Assembly (NCBI RefSeq): GCF_018128965.1
Contig: NZ_JAAEDH010000011.1
Span: 1 to 64,000, forward strand
Reading direction: 5' to 3'
Length of the DNA: 64,000 nt
DNA from: Plastoroseomonas arctica
Lineage (GTDB): Bacteria; Pseudomonadota; Alphaproteobacteria; Acetobacterales; Acetobacteraceae
The position numbers were made by a program, and so were the translations under genes. Numbering within the stretch: the first letter of the stretch is position 1; each line of letters starts with the position of its first letter. Below the pieces are notes generated by a model. It had not been told where the DNA came from and ran no database searches. It saw nothing but the letters and a program-made list of their open reading frames with translations. This document shows, piece after piece, positions 17,290-28,293 of this stretch.

Positions 17290-17587
17290 GAAAGCGCGGG
17301 GGCGCCGCCCCCGGACCCCCGCCGGGGATCGCGCCGATCCCCGGGCCCCTGCGTGTGTTGGTCCTGGAATGGGAAGGGGTGTGCTTGCTTGAAGCGTCGG
17401 GTTGGGGAGGGAGCGCATCGAGGGACGTCGTGCAGCGCAGGCACCCGCTGCGCCCCCTCCCCAACCCGACTCGCCTCCGGCGAGAACCCCTCACCAGTCC
17501 GAAGAACCAACGCATGGAGGTCCAGGATCGACACGATCCTGGCGGGTCCAGGGCAGAGCCCTGGCCATCCTTCGCCCCGCATCGCGT
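17290..17587. repeat. Palindrome-rich intergenic spacer
   Basis: This 298-base gap between two minus-strand genes is packed with inverted repeats. A 10-bp perfect stem, CCGGGGATCG/CGATCCCCGG, lies near 17322-17344. A 21-base arm at 17396-17416 is repeated inverted at 17450-17470 with one mismatch (core GTCGGGTTGGGGAGGG) around a 33-base centre. CCAGGATCG/CGATCCTGG lies near 17523-17541 and CCAGGGC/GCCCTGG follows it. No coding region is convincing here. It looks like a mosaic of small extragenic palindromes that would form strong mRNA hairpins between the SPOR gene and nagZ. Confidence 0.65.
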
Positions 17588-18277
17588 TCAGGGCCGGATC
17601 ACGGTGCAGTTGCCGCCCTTGGCGCGGAGGGATTCGCAGAAAGTGCGGGCGGCTTCCGCGTCTGCGAACAGGCCGGTGCGCAGGCGGAAGAGGGCGGGTT
17701 GTCCTTCGCGTTCGAAGCGGGTGACGGCGGGGCGTCGGTCGCCGAGCAGTTCGGGCGCGCGGCGGGCGAGGCGGTCCCATTCGGTGCGGGCGGCCTCTTC
17801 GGTCGGCAGGGCGCCGATCTGGACCTGGATGCGGCCCGTGGTGGCGGGCGGGGGTGTGCGCGCGGCGGCTGGGGTGGCGGGCGTGGACGGTGCAGCCGCT
17901 GCCGGGGGCGTTGAGGGCGCGGGGGTGGGGGCGGGCGGAGGTGCGACTTGTTGGCGCAGTGCGTCGAGGCGCGGGCCTTCGGCTTCGGGGGCCAGGCGGG
18001 CACCGGTGTTGGTGGGGCGGCGGTCGCGGTCGAAAATGAGCTCGTCCTGGTTCTGCACGCGCAGGCCGCCGGGGTCGGTGGGGCGCACGCGCACGGGGCG
18101 CGGGTCGGCCTCGATGAGCGGGACCGATCCGCTGCCGTCGCGCGTCATGCCCCAGATGGCGAGCGCACCGAGACCGAGGGCTGCGAGCAGGCCGCCGCCG
18201 ATCGCCAGCATGCGCCAGGAGGAGCCGCCGCCGTCGCGTTCGGGCCGCAGGCGGTAGGAGGGTGTGATGTCGCTCAC
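17588..18277 (-). CDS. SPOR domain protein
   Basis: This 229-residue protein has a short cytoplasmic start, one membrane helix (about residues 22-44), a Pro/Ala-rich periplasmic linker (about 100-148) and a C-terminal SPOR domain (about 150-229) beginning IQVQIGALPTEEAA. SPOR domains bind denuded peptidoglycan glycan strands at the division site, so a role in cell division or wall remodelling is likely. Its ATG overlaps the argS stop (ATGA), so it is co-translated with argS. The cell-wall theme continues with nagZ downstream. Confidence 0.88.
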   Translation of the reverse strand: MSDITPSYRLRPERDGGGSSWRMLAIGGGLLAALGLGALAIWGMTRDGSGSVPLIEADPRPVRVRPTDPGGLRVQNQDELIFDRDRRPTNTGARLAPEAEGPRLDALRQQVAPPPAPTPAPSTPPAAAAPSTPATPAAARTPPPATTGRIQVQIGALPTEEAARTEWDRLARRAPELLGDRRPAVTRFEREGQPALFRLRTGLFADAEAARTFCESLRAKGGNCTVIRP

Positions 18278-20058
18278 CGCATTTCCTCGACCGGGGTCAC
18301 CCCCATCACGGCGAGGCCCGCGCGGATCACGCTGGCCGTGGCCGCCACCAACGCGAGTCGGGCCTGCGTCGCCGCCGGCTCATCCTCGCGAATGAAGCGT
18401 AGTGTCGCATCCTCGCGGCCGCGATTCCACAAGCCATGGAAATCCGATGCGAGATCAGCGAGATAGAAAGCCACGCGATGCGGCTCGCGGACCTCCGCGG
18501 CCGATTCGATCATGCGCGGGAAGGCAAGAATCCGGCGCAGAAGCGCGAGCTCGGCGGGGTCGGTCAGGCTGTCGAGCGGGACGGCGGCGAGGGTCTCGGG
18601 CGTGGCGTCGGGGACCTGGCGCAGCACGGACCGGCATCGGGCGTGCGCGTACTGCACGTAGAAGACCGGGTTGTCGCGCGACTGCTCGATGACCTTGTCG
18701 AGGTCGAATTCCATCTGCGCGTCGGATTTGCGGGTGAGCATGGTGAAGCGCACCGCGTCGCGCCCGACCTCGTCGATGAGGTCGCGCAGCGTGACGTAGG
18801 TGCCGGCGCGCTTGGACATGCGCACGGGCTCGCCGTTCTTCACCACCTGCACGATCTGGCAGAGCACGATGTCGATGGTGACGGCGCCGTCGCTGAGCGC
18901 CTTGACCACCGCCTGCATGCGCTTGACGTAGCCGCCATGGTCGGCGCCCCAGACGTGCACGAGCGCGTTGAAGCCACGCGCGATCTTGTCGGCATGGTTG
19001 GCGATGTCGTTGGCGAAGTAGGTACCGGTGCCGTCGGATTTGCGCAGGGGACGGTCGGTATCGTCGCCGAATTGCGAACTGCGGAACAGGGTCTGTTCGC
19101 GCGGCTCCCAGTCCTCGGGCGTCTTGCCCTTCGGTGGTTCCAGGATGCCCTGGTAGACGAGGCCCTTGGCGTCGAGCGTGGCGATGGCCTGGGTGACGGC
19201 CTGGCGCTCGATCAGCGCGGCCTCGGAGATGAAGACGTCCATGGTGACGCCGAGGGCCGCGAGGTCCTCACGGATGGATTCCATCATGCGTTCGATCGTG
19301 AAGGCGCGGACGGTCGCGAGCCAGAGCTCCGCGGGAGCCAGGCCGATGCGGTGCTGCGCGTCGGGTTGCGCATAGGCTTCGCCATGCGCGGCGGCGAGCG
19401 CCTGGCCGACCGGCACCAGGTAGTCGCCGCGATACTGCAAACCACCCGGGATCAGCGCTGCGTAGTCATCCTCGGTCAACATGGTGCCGAGCGCCTGGAG
19501 GTAGCGGAAGTAGGCGGCATAGGCCAACGCCTGCACCTGCGCCCCGGCATCGTTGATGTAGTATTCCTTGGTCACGTCGAAGCCGGCCTTGGCGAGCAGG
19601 TTCGCCAGTGCATCGCCCACCACCGCGCCGCGGCAATGGCCGACATGCATGGGCCCTGTGGGATTGGCGGAGACGTATTCCACATCCACGCGCTGCCCGG
19701 CGCCGATGCTGCCCTGGCCATAGGCCTCACCGGCCAGCAGCACCGCCGGGAGCCGCCCTCGCAGCCAGGTCTCGTCAAGGCGGATGTTGACGAAGCCGGG
19801 CCCCGCGGGCGCGGCTTCGCGGATCATCGCCGTGCCGGCGAGGCGCGCGGCGAGTGCCTGCGCGATCGCCTGTGGTGCGAGGCGCAGCGGTTTCGCGCTG
19901 ACCAGTGCCGCGTTGGTCGCCATGTCGCCGTGCGTTGCGTCGCGCGGCGGCTCGACCACGATGCGCGCAAGCGCCTCCTGCGGCAGTTCCGGGTAGATCC
20001 CCCGCATGGCGTTCTGGATTTCGGCGTGGATCGCAGCGAAGATGTGGGGCTCGGTCAT
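18274..20058 (-). CDS. argS: Arginyl-tRNA synthetase
   Basis: ArgS charges tRNA-Arg with arginine. The 594-residue class I synthetase has an N-terminal tRNA-binding domain, the HIGH-type signature HVGH at residues 138-141 (SANPTGPMHVGH), a KMSKS-type loop VRMSKRAG, and a C-terminal all-helical anticodon domain. The ATG at 20058 gives the usual MTEPHIF-type start; a frame to 20106 would run into a repeat half-element. It heads the long minus-strand cluster that ends with serS. The half-element (copy C) lies in its leader, 34 bases upstream. Confidence 0.96.
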   Translation of the reverse strand: MTEPHIFAAIHAEIQNAMRGIYPELPQEALARIVVEPPRDATHGDMATNAALVSAKPLRLAPQAIAQALAARLAGTAMIREAAPAGPGFVNIRLDETWLRGRLPAVLLAGEAYGQGSIGAGQRVDVEYVSANPTGPMHVGHCRGAVVGDALANLLAKAGFDVTKEYYINDAGAQVQALAYAAYFRYLQALGTMLTEDDYAALIPGGLQYRGDYLVPVGQALAAAHGEAYAQPDAQHRIGLAPAELWLATVRAFTIERMMESIREDLAALGVTMDVFISEAALIERQAVTQAIATLDAKGLVYQGILEPPKGKTPEDWEPREQTLFRSSQFGDDTDRPLRKSDGTGTYFANDIANHADKIARGFNALVHVWGADHGGYVKRMQAVVKALSDGAVTIDIVLCQIVQVVKNGEPVRMSKRAGTYVTLRDLIDEVGRDAVRFTMLTRKSDAQMEFDLDKVIEQSRDNPVFYVQYAHARCRSVLRQVPDATPETLAAVPLDSLTDPAELALLRRILAFPRMIESAAEVREPHRVAFYLADLASDFHGLWNRGREDATLRFIREDEPAATQARLALVAATASVIRAGLAVMGVTPVEEMR

Positions 20059-20092
20059 GATCTCAATCGAGGTGTGCTGCGCCCGATGCCAA

Positions 20093-20148
20093 GCACCAAG
20101 TCGCAAAAATAAAAGAATGGAGGTCTGGAGGAAATTCTTTTCCTCCAG
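20093..20148. repeat. Inverted-repeat element, copy C (one arm)
   Basis: This is a single arm of the family seen in full at 8184 and 63217. Read on the plus strand it starts GCACCAAG, continues with an A-rich stretch (AAAAATAAAAGAATGGAGG), and ends with a perfect 10-bp hairpin CTGGAGGAAA-TTCT-TTTCCTCCAG (20125-20148). In the full copies the stem is GGGGG/CCCCC; here it is GGAGG/CCTCC, so both sides changed together. It sits four bases after the dgt stop and in the argS leader. The second arm is missing. Confidence 0.7.
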
Positions 20149-20152
20149 TCTG

Positions 20153-21307
20153 TCATCCCGGGATATCCGGGTCTGTCAGCCGCCGATGTTCCTCCAACGC
20201 GAACCGGTCCGTCATCCCCGCGATGTAATCGCTCACCGCCAGCGCACACGCCGCGCTACCCGCTTCCCCCGCGCGGGCTTGCCACCAGGGTGGCAGCATC
20301 GTCGGCGCGCCATGGAGCAGCGAGAACAGCAGCTGCAGCACGCGTCGCGACTTTGCCATGGAGCGGTTCACGCGCCAGTGCCGGTACATGCGGGTGAACA
20401 GGAAATCGCGCACCGCCTGGTTGGCGAGTGCCATGGTTTCGGAGAAGGCGACGACGGAGGTTTTCGCGGCGCGGACATCCTCGACGGAAGCGGGCCGAAG
20501 GGCGGCGATTCGCCGGCGCGTCTCGGCCGCCACGTCGTTGACCATGCGGTTGATCACGCGGCGGATCATCTCGGGAGCCAGGCGCTCGGGCGGCACTTCG
20601 CCCACGGTGGCGCGGGCATCGGTCAGTGCCTCGCCGAGCAGCGGCAGGGCGGCAACTTCGTCGAGGGTGAAGAAGCGCGCGCGGAGGCCGTCGTCGAGGT
20701 CGTGATTGTTGTAGGCGATGTCGTCCGCGATGGCGGCGACCTGCGCCTCGGCGGAGGCGAAGCTGCCGAGGTCCAGCGAATGCCGCCTGTCGTATTCGGC
20801 GATGTAGGGCGGGGGACGGCGCAGCGGGCCGTTGTGCTTGGCCAGGCCCTCCAGTGTTTCCCAGGTGAGGTTAAGCCCGTCGAAGGCGGCGTAGCGGGTC
20901 TCGAGCAGGGTCACGGCGCGCAGCGACTGGGCGTTGTGGTCGAAGCCGCCATGCGGCTTCATCATGGCGTTCAGCGCATCCTCGCCGGCATGGCCGAAGG
21001 GCGGGTGGCCGAGGTCGTGGGCGAGTGCGAGCGCCTCCGCCAGGTCCTCGTCGAGGCCAAGCAGACGTGCGATGGAGCGCGCGATCTGCGCCACCTCGAT
21101 ACTGTGCGTCAGGCGGGTGCGGAAATGGTCGCCCTCATGGAAGACGAAGACCTGGGTCTTGTACTGCAGCCGGCGAAACGCGGTCGCGTGGATGATGCGG
21201 TCGCGGTCGCGCTGGTAGGGCGAGCGTGCATCGCCTGCCGGCTCGGGGTGGAGCCGGCCGCGCGATTGTTCGGGGCTTGTCGCCCAAGGGACGCGCAGGC
21301 TGGACAT
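20153..21307 (-). CDS. dgt: Deoxyguanosinetriphosphate triphosphohydrolase-like protein (HD domain)
   Basis: This 384-residue protein belongs to the dGTPase-like HD family that cleaves dNTPs to nucleoside and triphosphate. Conserved features are YQRDRDRIIHATAFRRLQ, RTRLTHS (63-69), the HD pair in LAHDLGHPPFGHAGE (96-110), and the IADDIAYNNHDLDDG region. The ATG at 21307 (MSSLRVPWATSP) is preferred over a frame to 21364 because it matches the usual start; no clear ribosome site was seen. It is divergent from erpA and lies just upstream of argS in the same direction, separated by repeat copy C. Confidence 0.92.
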   Translation of the reverse strand: MSSLRVPWATSPEQSRGRLHPEPAGDARSPYQRDRDRIIHATAFRRLQYKTQVFVFHEGDHFRTRLTHSIEVAQIARSIARLLGLDEDLAEALALAHDLGHPPFGHAGEDALNAMMKPHGGFDHNAQSLRAVTLLETRYAAFDGLNLTWETLEGLAKHNGPLRRPPPYIAEYDRRHSLDLGSFASAEAQVAAIADDIAYNNHDLDDGLRARFFTLDEVAALPLLGEALTDARATVGEVPPERLAPEMIRRVINRMVNDVAAETRRRIAALRPASVEDVRAAKTSVVAFSETMALANQAVRDFLFTRMYRHWRVNRSMAKSRRVLQLLFSLLHGAPTMLPPWWQARAGEAGSAACALAVSDYIAGMTDRFALEEHRRLTDPDIPG

Positions 21308-21424
21308 GGCGCCGCGTAGCACCCTGTCGCGGCGGTCGGCAACCGCTGCGCGGGGCGGCGGCAACCGGGCCGCTAGGAAAGCGCCCTTCCCTGCCCTATC
21401 TTACGGCCTCAGGAGTCCGCACCC

Positions 21425-21778
21425 ATGCCCGATGGCACCATCGTTGCCCCTTTCCGCATCACCCCGCGCGCCGCGGCCCAGGTCGCCGAAATCGCCGTAC
21501 GCGAGGGCAAGCCCGGCGCAGGTCTGCGCTTGGCTGTCGATGCCGGCGGCTGTTCGGGGTTCCAGTATCGCTTCGCCATCGAAGAGGCGCCCGCCGAGGA
21601 TGACCTGGTGGTGGAGGGTGAGTCGGCGCGGGTGTTCGTCGACCCGGTGTCGCTCGACCTGCTCGCGGGCTCCGAGCTGGATTGGAACGAGGCGCTGATC
21701 GGGGCGCATTTCGTGGTGAAGAACCCGCAGGCCGCCTCCGGCTGCGGCTGCGGGGCGTCCTTCGCGCTGGCTGGATGA
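21425..21778 (+). CDS. erpA: A-type iron-sulfur cluster carrier (ErpA/IscA-like)
   Basis: This 117-residue protein is an A-type carrier that delivers Fe-S clusters to apo-enzymes. The three cluster-ligand cysteines are all present: C43 in GGCSGFQY, and C107 and C109 in SGCGCGASF. The spacing matches ErpA/IscA/SufA. With no isc or suf genes nearby, ErpA is the best name, as is usual for a stand-alone copy in alphaproteobacteria. Its stop overlaps the start of xthA (ATGA), so the two are co-translated. Confidence 0.9.
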   Translation: MPDGTIVAPFRITPRAAAQVAEIAVREGKPGAGLRLAVDAGGCSGFQYRFAIEEAPAEDDLVVEGESARVFVDPVSLDLLAGSELDWNEALIGAHFVVKNPQAASGCGCGASFALAG

Positions 21779-22542
21779 AGCTCGCCAGCTTCAACGTGAA
21801 TTCGGTGCGCAAGCGCGTGCCGCATCTGCTGCGCTTCCTCCAGCGCGCCGAACCTGACCTGGTCTTCCTGCAGGAACTGAAGTGCCAGACGGCCGAGATG
21901 CCGGCGCTGGAATTCGAAGCACTCGGCTATCGATGCCACGCGGTCGGACAGACCGGCGGGCGCAACGGCGTGGCCGTTCTCGCGCGTATCCCCTTCGAGC
22001 TTGTCGCAGATCGCCTGCCGGGCGAGGCCGACGACGCGCAGGCGCGCTACATCGAAGTGGCCGCTGCCGGGATGAACGTCGCGGGCATCTACCTGCCCAA
22101 TGGCAATTCCGGCGGCGAGGAGGGCTACGCCTACAAGCTTCGCTGGATGGAGCGGCTTCGTGTTCTGGCGCAGGAGCGCCTTGACAGCTTCACGCCCTTT
22201 GCGGTGCTGGGCGACTTCAACGTCTGCCCGACCGAGCTGGACCTGGCCGAGGGGACGCTGCCGCCGACGGACGCGCTGTGCCGCCCGGAATCACGCGCCG
22301 CCTGGCGCGCCCTCGAATTCCTGGGCCTCACCGACGCGCTGCGTGCATTGCACCCGCGCGAGGCGATGTACACCTACTGGGATTACGGCCCCGCCTTTGA
22401 GCAGAATCGCGGCCTGCGCATCGACCACGCGTTGCTCTCGCCCGACTTGGCCGAGCGCCTGCATGATTGCCACGTGGACACTTCGCCGCGCAGCGAGGAG
22501 CAGCCTTCTGACCACACCCCGCTGCTCGTCGAGATTCAGTAG
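21775..22542 (+). CDS. xthA: Exodeoxyribonuclease III
   Basis: This 255-residue enzyme is a class II AP endonuclease / 3'-5' exonuclease acting in base excision repair. Catalytic residues are visible: N7, metal ligand E34 (FLQEL), Y106 (IYLPNG), D147 and N149 (GDFNV) and the D246-H247 pair in SDHTPL. The ATG at 21775 overlaps the erpA TGA; a frame to 21682 only shadows erpA. The 3' end overlaps the convergent lipoprotein gene by seven bases. Confidence 0.94.
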   Translation: MKLASFNVNSVRKRVPHLLRFLQRAEPDLVFLQELKCQTAEMPALEFEALGYRCHAVGQTGGRNGVAVLARIPFELVADRLPGEADDAQARYIEVAAAGMNVAGIYLPNGNSGGEEGYAYKLRWMERLRVLAQERLDSFTPFAVLGDFNVCPTELDLAEGTLPPTDALCRPESRAAWRALEFLGLTDALRALHPREAMYTYWDYGPAFEQNRGLRIDHALLSPDLAERLHDCHVDTSPRSEEQPSDHTPLLVEIQ

Positions 22543-22736
22543 CGGCGCGCAGGCTCGACCACGACGGTCGAGGAAGGCTGGCCCGGCGTGATGTAGGTGG
22601 TGGTGCCGGGTGCGGGCACCGGCGCGGCTTCGCGCTGGATGACGACCGGCTGCGGGTCGGCGCTGCGGCGGTCGACATAGCAGCCGGACAGCGAAGCAGC
22701 GGCGACGATGAGTGCGGCGGCGATGGGGAGACGCAT
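22536..22736 (-). CDS. Small lipoprotein of unknown function
   Basis: This 66-residue product has a lipoprotein signal with lipobox LSGC at residues 16-19, so it is predicted to be lipid-anchored at C19 facing the periplasm. The mature part is about 48 residues, rich in Pro, Thr and Val, and ends VVVEPARRY. The ATG at 22736 has AAGGAA eight bases upstream, which settles the start against a longer frame to 22904. No domain is recognised. It is convergent with xthA and lies downstream of ilvD in the same direction. Confidence 0.75.
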   Translation of the reverse strand: MRLPIAAALIVAAASLSGCYVDRRSADPQPVVIQREAAPVPAPGTTTYITPGQPSSTVVVEPARRY

Positions 22737-22810
22737 GGGACTGTTCCTTCGATCGTTGAAGCAGTCCGTCAACGCTCCTTCATTCCGCAAGTTTCCGTGA
22801 GCCCCGCTGC

Positions 22811-24529
22811 TCAGATGTCTGCGTAGGTGTGCGTCTCCGCGCTGGCACCCGGATGCGTTACCGCGCCGAGATAGGCGGGCCCGACTGTCTGGGCGTATTT
22901 CCACAGCACGCCGGAATTATAATCCGTCTTGCGCGGCACCCAGGCGGCGCGGCGGGCTTCGATCTCCGCCTCATTCAGCATCATGTCGATGGTGCCCTTC
23001 TCCGCGTCGATGATGATGCGGTCGCCGTTCCTGAGCAGCGCGATGGGCCCCCCGATCGCGGCCTCCGGCCCGACATGGCCGATGCAGAAGCCGCGCGTTG
23101 CACCCGAGAACCGACCATCGGTGATCAGCGCGACCTTGTCGCCCATGCCCTGGCCATAGATGGCAGAAGTGGTGGACAGCATCTCGCGCATGCCAGGCCC
23201 GCCCTTGGGGCCCTCATAGCGGATGACGATGACGTCGCCGGGCTTGTAGGCGCGCGCATCGACCGCGGCGAAGGCGTCCTCCTCGCTGTCGAAGCAGAGT
23301 GCGGTGCCCTCGAAGCGCAGCTTCTCCAGACCGGCGATCTTCACGATCGCGCCCTCGGGGGCCAGGTTGCCCTTGAGGTCCACCACGCCGCCGATCGGCG
23401 AGATCGGATCCGAGACGGGACGCACCACGTCCTGGTCCTTCGGCACGATCACTTCGCGATGGTTCTCCGCGAGCGTTTTGCCCGTCACCGTCATGCAATC
23501 GCCGTTGAGCAGCCCGCCCTCGAGCAGCGCCTTGATGATCACCGGCACGCCGCCGATCTTGAACACGTCATAGGCGACGTAGCGCCCGCCGGGCTTGAGA
23601 TCAGCGATGTGGGGCGTGCGACGCATGATCTCGGCCACGTCCTGCAAGGTGAAGCGGATGCCCGCCTCGTTTGCCAGCGCCGGCAGATGCAGCCCGGCAT
23701 TGGTGGACCCACCGGTCGCACCGACGATGATCGCGGCATTCTCGAGCGACTTCAGCGTGACGATGTCGCGCGGGCGCAAATTCTTGCGGATGAGCTCCAC
23801 CACGGCCTTGCCGGAGAGGTAGGCGAAGTGGTCGCGGTCGAGATCGGGAGCCGGCGCGCCGGCGGAATTCGGCAAGGCCAGGCCGATCACTTCGCTGATG
23901 CAGGCCATCGTGTTCGCCGTGAACTGGCCGCCGCAGGCACCCTCGCCCGGGCAGGCATGGCGTTCGAGCTGGCAGAGGCGCTCTTCCGAGATCGTGCCCG
24001 CGGCGAACTGGCCCACCGCCTCGAACACGTCGACGACGGTGACGTCCTTGCCCTCGAAGGTGCCGGGCATGATGGAGCCGCCATACATGAACACGGACGG
24101 CACGTTCAGCCGCACCATCGCCATCATCAAGCCAGGCAGCGACTTGTCGCAGCCGGCGATGCCGACCAGCGCGTCATAGCAATGCCCGCGCATGGTGAGC
24201 TCGACGGAATCAGCGATCACGTCGCGCGACACAAGCGAGGACTTCATCCCCTGGTGACCCATCGCGATGCCGTCGGTGACCGTGATGGTCGTGAACTCGC
24301 GCGGCGCGGCGCCGGCTTCCTTCACGCCACGCTTGGTGGACTGCGCCTGGCGCGACAGTGCCGTGTTGCACGGTGCGGCCTCGTTCCAGCAGGTGGCGAC
24401 ACCCACCAGCGGGGAGGCGATGTCCTCATCCGTCATGCCCATGGCGTAGTAGTAGGAGCGGTGCGGCGCACGCTCCGGCCCGACCGTCACGTGACGGCTC
24501 GGCATGCGGGACTTGTCCCATTGGGTCAT
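22811..24529 (-). CDS. ilvD: Dihydroxy-acid dehydratase
   Basis: IlvD removes water from 2,3-dihydroxy acids in isoleucine and valine biosynthesis and needs an Fe-S cluster. The 572-residue protein has the cysteines in [22 protein letters not shown] and the [16 protein letters not shown] block, plus [15 protein letters not shown] and [20 protein letters not shown] near the C-terminus. Length and motifs are normal. No other ilv genes are adjacent. A half copy of the intergenic repeat (copy D) lies 70 bases upstream of the start. Confidence 0.96.
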   Translation of the reverse strand: MTQWDKSRMPSRHVTVGPERAPHRSYYYAMGMTDEDIASPLVGVATCWNEAAPCNTALSRQAQSTKRGVKEAGAAPREFTTITVTDGIAMGHQGMKSSLVSRDVIADSVELTMRGHCYDALVGIAGCDKSLPGLMMAMVRLNVPSVFMYGGSIMPGTFEGKDVTVVDVFEAVGQFAAGTISEERLCQLERHACPGEGACGGQFTANTMACISEVIGLALPNSAGAPAPDLDRDHFAYLSGKAVVELIRKNLRPRDIVTLKSLENAAIIVGATGGSTNAGLHLPALANEAGIRFTLQDVAEIMRRTPHIADLKPGGRYVAYDVFKIGGVPVIIKALLEGGLLNGDCMTVTGKTLAENHREVIVPKDQDVVRPVSDPISPIGGVVDLKGNLAPEGAIVKIAGLEKLRFEGTALCFDSEEDAFAAVDARAYKPGDVIVIRYEGPKGGPGMREMLSTTSAIYGQGMGDKVALITDGRFSGATRGFCIGHVGPEAAIGGPIALLRNGDRIIIDAEKGTIDMMLNEAEIEARRAAWVPRKTDYNSGVLWKYAQTVGPAYLGAVTHPGASAETHTYADI

Positions 24530-24598
24530 GGCGGCGTTCCTTTGGCTTGAGGCGAATTAGGCCAGGGAACTGGATGGGGGCAAGGGCAAGGAAGCAGC

Positions 24599-24650
24599 GG
24601 GGGAAAGAATTCCCCCTGCGCACCTTTCTTCTATTCTTGGTTACTGGGGG
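24599..24650. repeat. Inverted-repeat element, copy D (one arm)
   Basis: GGGGGAA-AGAA-TTCCCCC (24599-24616) is followed by GCACCTTTCTTCTATTCTTGG and ACTGG, which aligns with the left arm of copy A (GCATTCTTTCTTTTTTGG, then TTATTGG). It lies between the 55-residue membrane-protein gene and ilvD, both on the minus strand, 18 bases after the stop of the former. This copy is the most diverged, and the GGTGC end is replaced by GGGGG. Confidence 0.55.
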
Positions 24651-24668
24651 CTGGGAAGGCAGCGCCGA

Positions 24669-24835
24669 TCAGCTGAAGACCAGCAGATAGGGCAGCGCGA
24701 CGGCTAGGCCGACCAGCGCGCCGATGAACTCCGCCTGCCGTGTCCCGATGCTCGTGCGCCGCGGCAGCTGGTCGCGTAGCGTCACCACCGCGATCATGAA
24801 CAGCGTCAGCGCCGCGAAGAGGTGCAGCGTCCCCA

Positions 24836-24836
<1 letters not shown>
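24669..24836 (-). CDS. Small membrane protein coupled to valS
   Basis: This 55-residue reading frame begins at an ATG that shares its A with the valS stop (TGATG), a strong sign of translational coupling. The product has two hydrophobic segments, HLFAALTLFMIAVVTL (5-20) and FIGALVGLAVALPYLLVF (37-54), joined by a charged loop with RDQLPRRTSIGTRQ. It is predicted to be a two-pass inner-membrane hairpin with the basic loop in the cytoplasm. I do not recognise a family. The coupling and clear topology argue that it is real despite its small size. Confidence 0.6.
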
Positions 24837-27532
<2,696 letters not shown>

Positions 27533-27621
27533 GGGCGCATCCCTTCCGCGCCCGCGACGTCACGTCAAGGGTGCGCGCGCAACGGGCAGGCCAGTCTCAG
27601 CGGCTCCACCTGAAACCATCC

Positions 27622-27704
27622 GGCCCGCGCTGCGGGCCCCCAGCGCGAATGGGCGAAGGCCGGCAGCCGGCGAGGCAAGCGGCCGGAGGCCGCGCCCGCC
27701 GCTT
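27622..27704. repeat. Cluster of small GC palindromes between popZ and valS
   Basis: Four inverted repeats are packed here: GGCCCGC-GCT-GCGGGCC (27622-27638), GCCGGC-A-GCCGGC (27659-27671), GCGGCC-GGA-GGCCGC (27679-27693) and the outer pair AAGCGG/CCGCTT (27677-27704). None is followed by a T-run. They resemble repetitive extragenic palindromes and could separate popZ and valS messages. The rest of the 188-base gap shows nothing else clear. Confidence 0.5.
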
Positions 27705-27720
27705 GAGGGCGCAGAAAGCT

Positions 27721-28293
27721 CTACCCGCCGCGGGACACAACCCGTTCGATCTCCGAACGCACCGCGCGCTCCACGATCGGGGGCAGGTGCACGTTGAGCC
27801 ATTCGCGCAGCATCAGGCGCAGCTCCTCGCGCACCAGGCGCTCGGCGACAGGCTCGGCGTGCTCGGTGAGCCAGTCTTTCAGCAGCGGGGCCAGCTCCGC
27901 GCGGACCAGGTCCTCGATGGTGGGTCCGCCGCCGGGGCGCACCGCGGCGTGGCGATCCTGGCTCACGGCACGCAGCAGGCTGCCCACCGAGGCGGCCGCC
28001 GCGGCGGCCACGGCGGGGGCGAGCAGGTCCACATTCTCCTCGCCCGGGGTTGCGGCCGGCGTGATGCGGGTCTCAGTCGCGGGCGGGGGCGCCGGCGACG
28101 GGTCGGCCTCCTCGGCGAGGATGTCGCGCGGTGGGCTGACGAGCATCGATTCCGTCAGCGCGAAGGGCTCGGGCGAACTCGTCGTGCCGGGCATGGTCTG
28201 GTCCTCCGTCAGGATGCGCCGGATGGAGGCCAGGATGTCCTCCATCGATGGATCGGCCGGTGCTCCCGGCTCCGTCGCCGACGCGCCGCTCAT
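27721..28293 (-). CDS. popZ: Polar organizing protein PopZ (DUF2497)
   Basis: PopZ self-assembles into a matrix at the cell pole and anchors the ParB-parS chromosome origin in alphaproteobacteria. The 190-residue protein has the conserved N-terminal helix MEDILASIRRIL (17-28), an acidic Pro-rich disordered middle (about 35-90), and the C-terminal oligomerisation helices with LVRAELAPLLKDWLTEH and LNVHLPPIVERAVRSEIERV. Its position just before valS matches Caulobacter. The ATG overlaps the tolC stop (ATGA). Confidence 0.88.
   Translation of the reverse strand: MSGASATEPGAPADPSMEDILASIRRILTEDQTMPGTTSSPEPFALTESMLVSPPRDILAEEADPSPAPPPATETRITPAATPGEENVDLLAPAVAAAAAASVGSLLRAVSQDRHAAVRPGGGPTIEDLVRAELAPLLKDWLTEHAEPVAERLVREELRLMLREWLNVHLPPIVERAVRSEIERVVSRGG

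Noticed and set aside
18436-20112. Long open frame antisense to argS
   Set aside because: It mirrors argS almost exactly, is rich in Arg, Gly, Asp and Val as expected from GC-rich antisense codons, and has no recognisable motif. The argS frame has HVGH and the full domain order.
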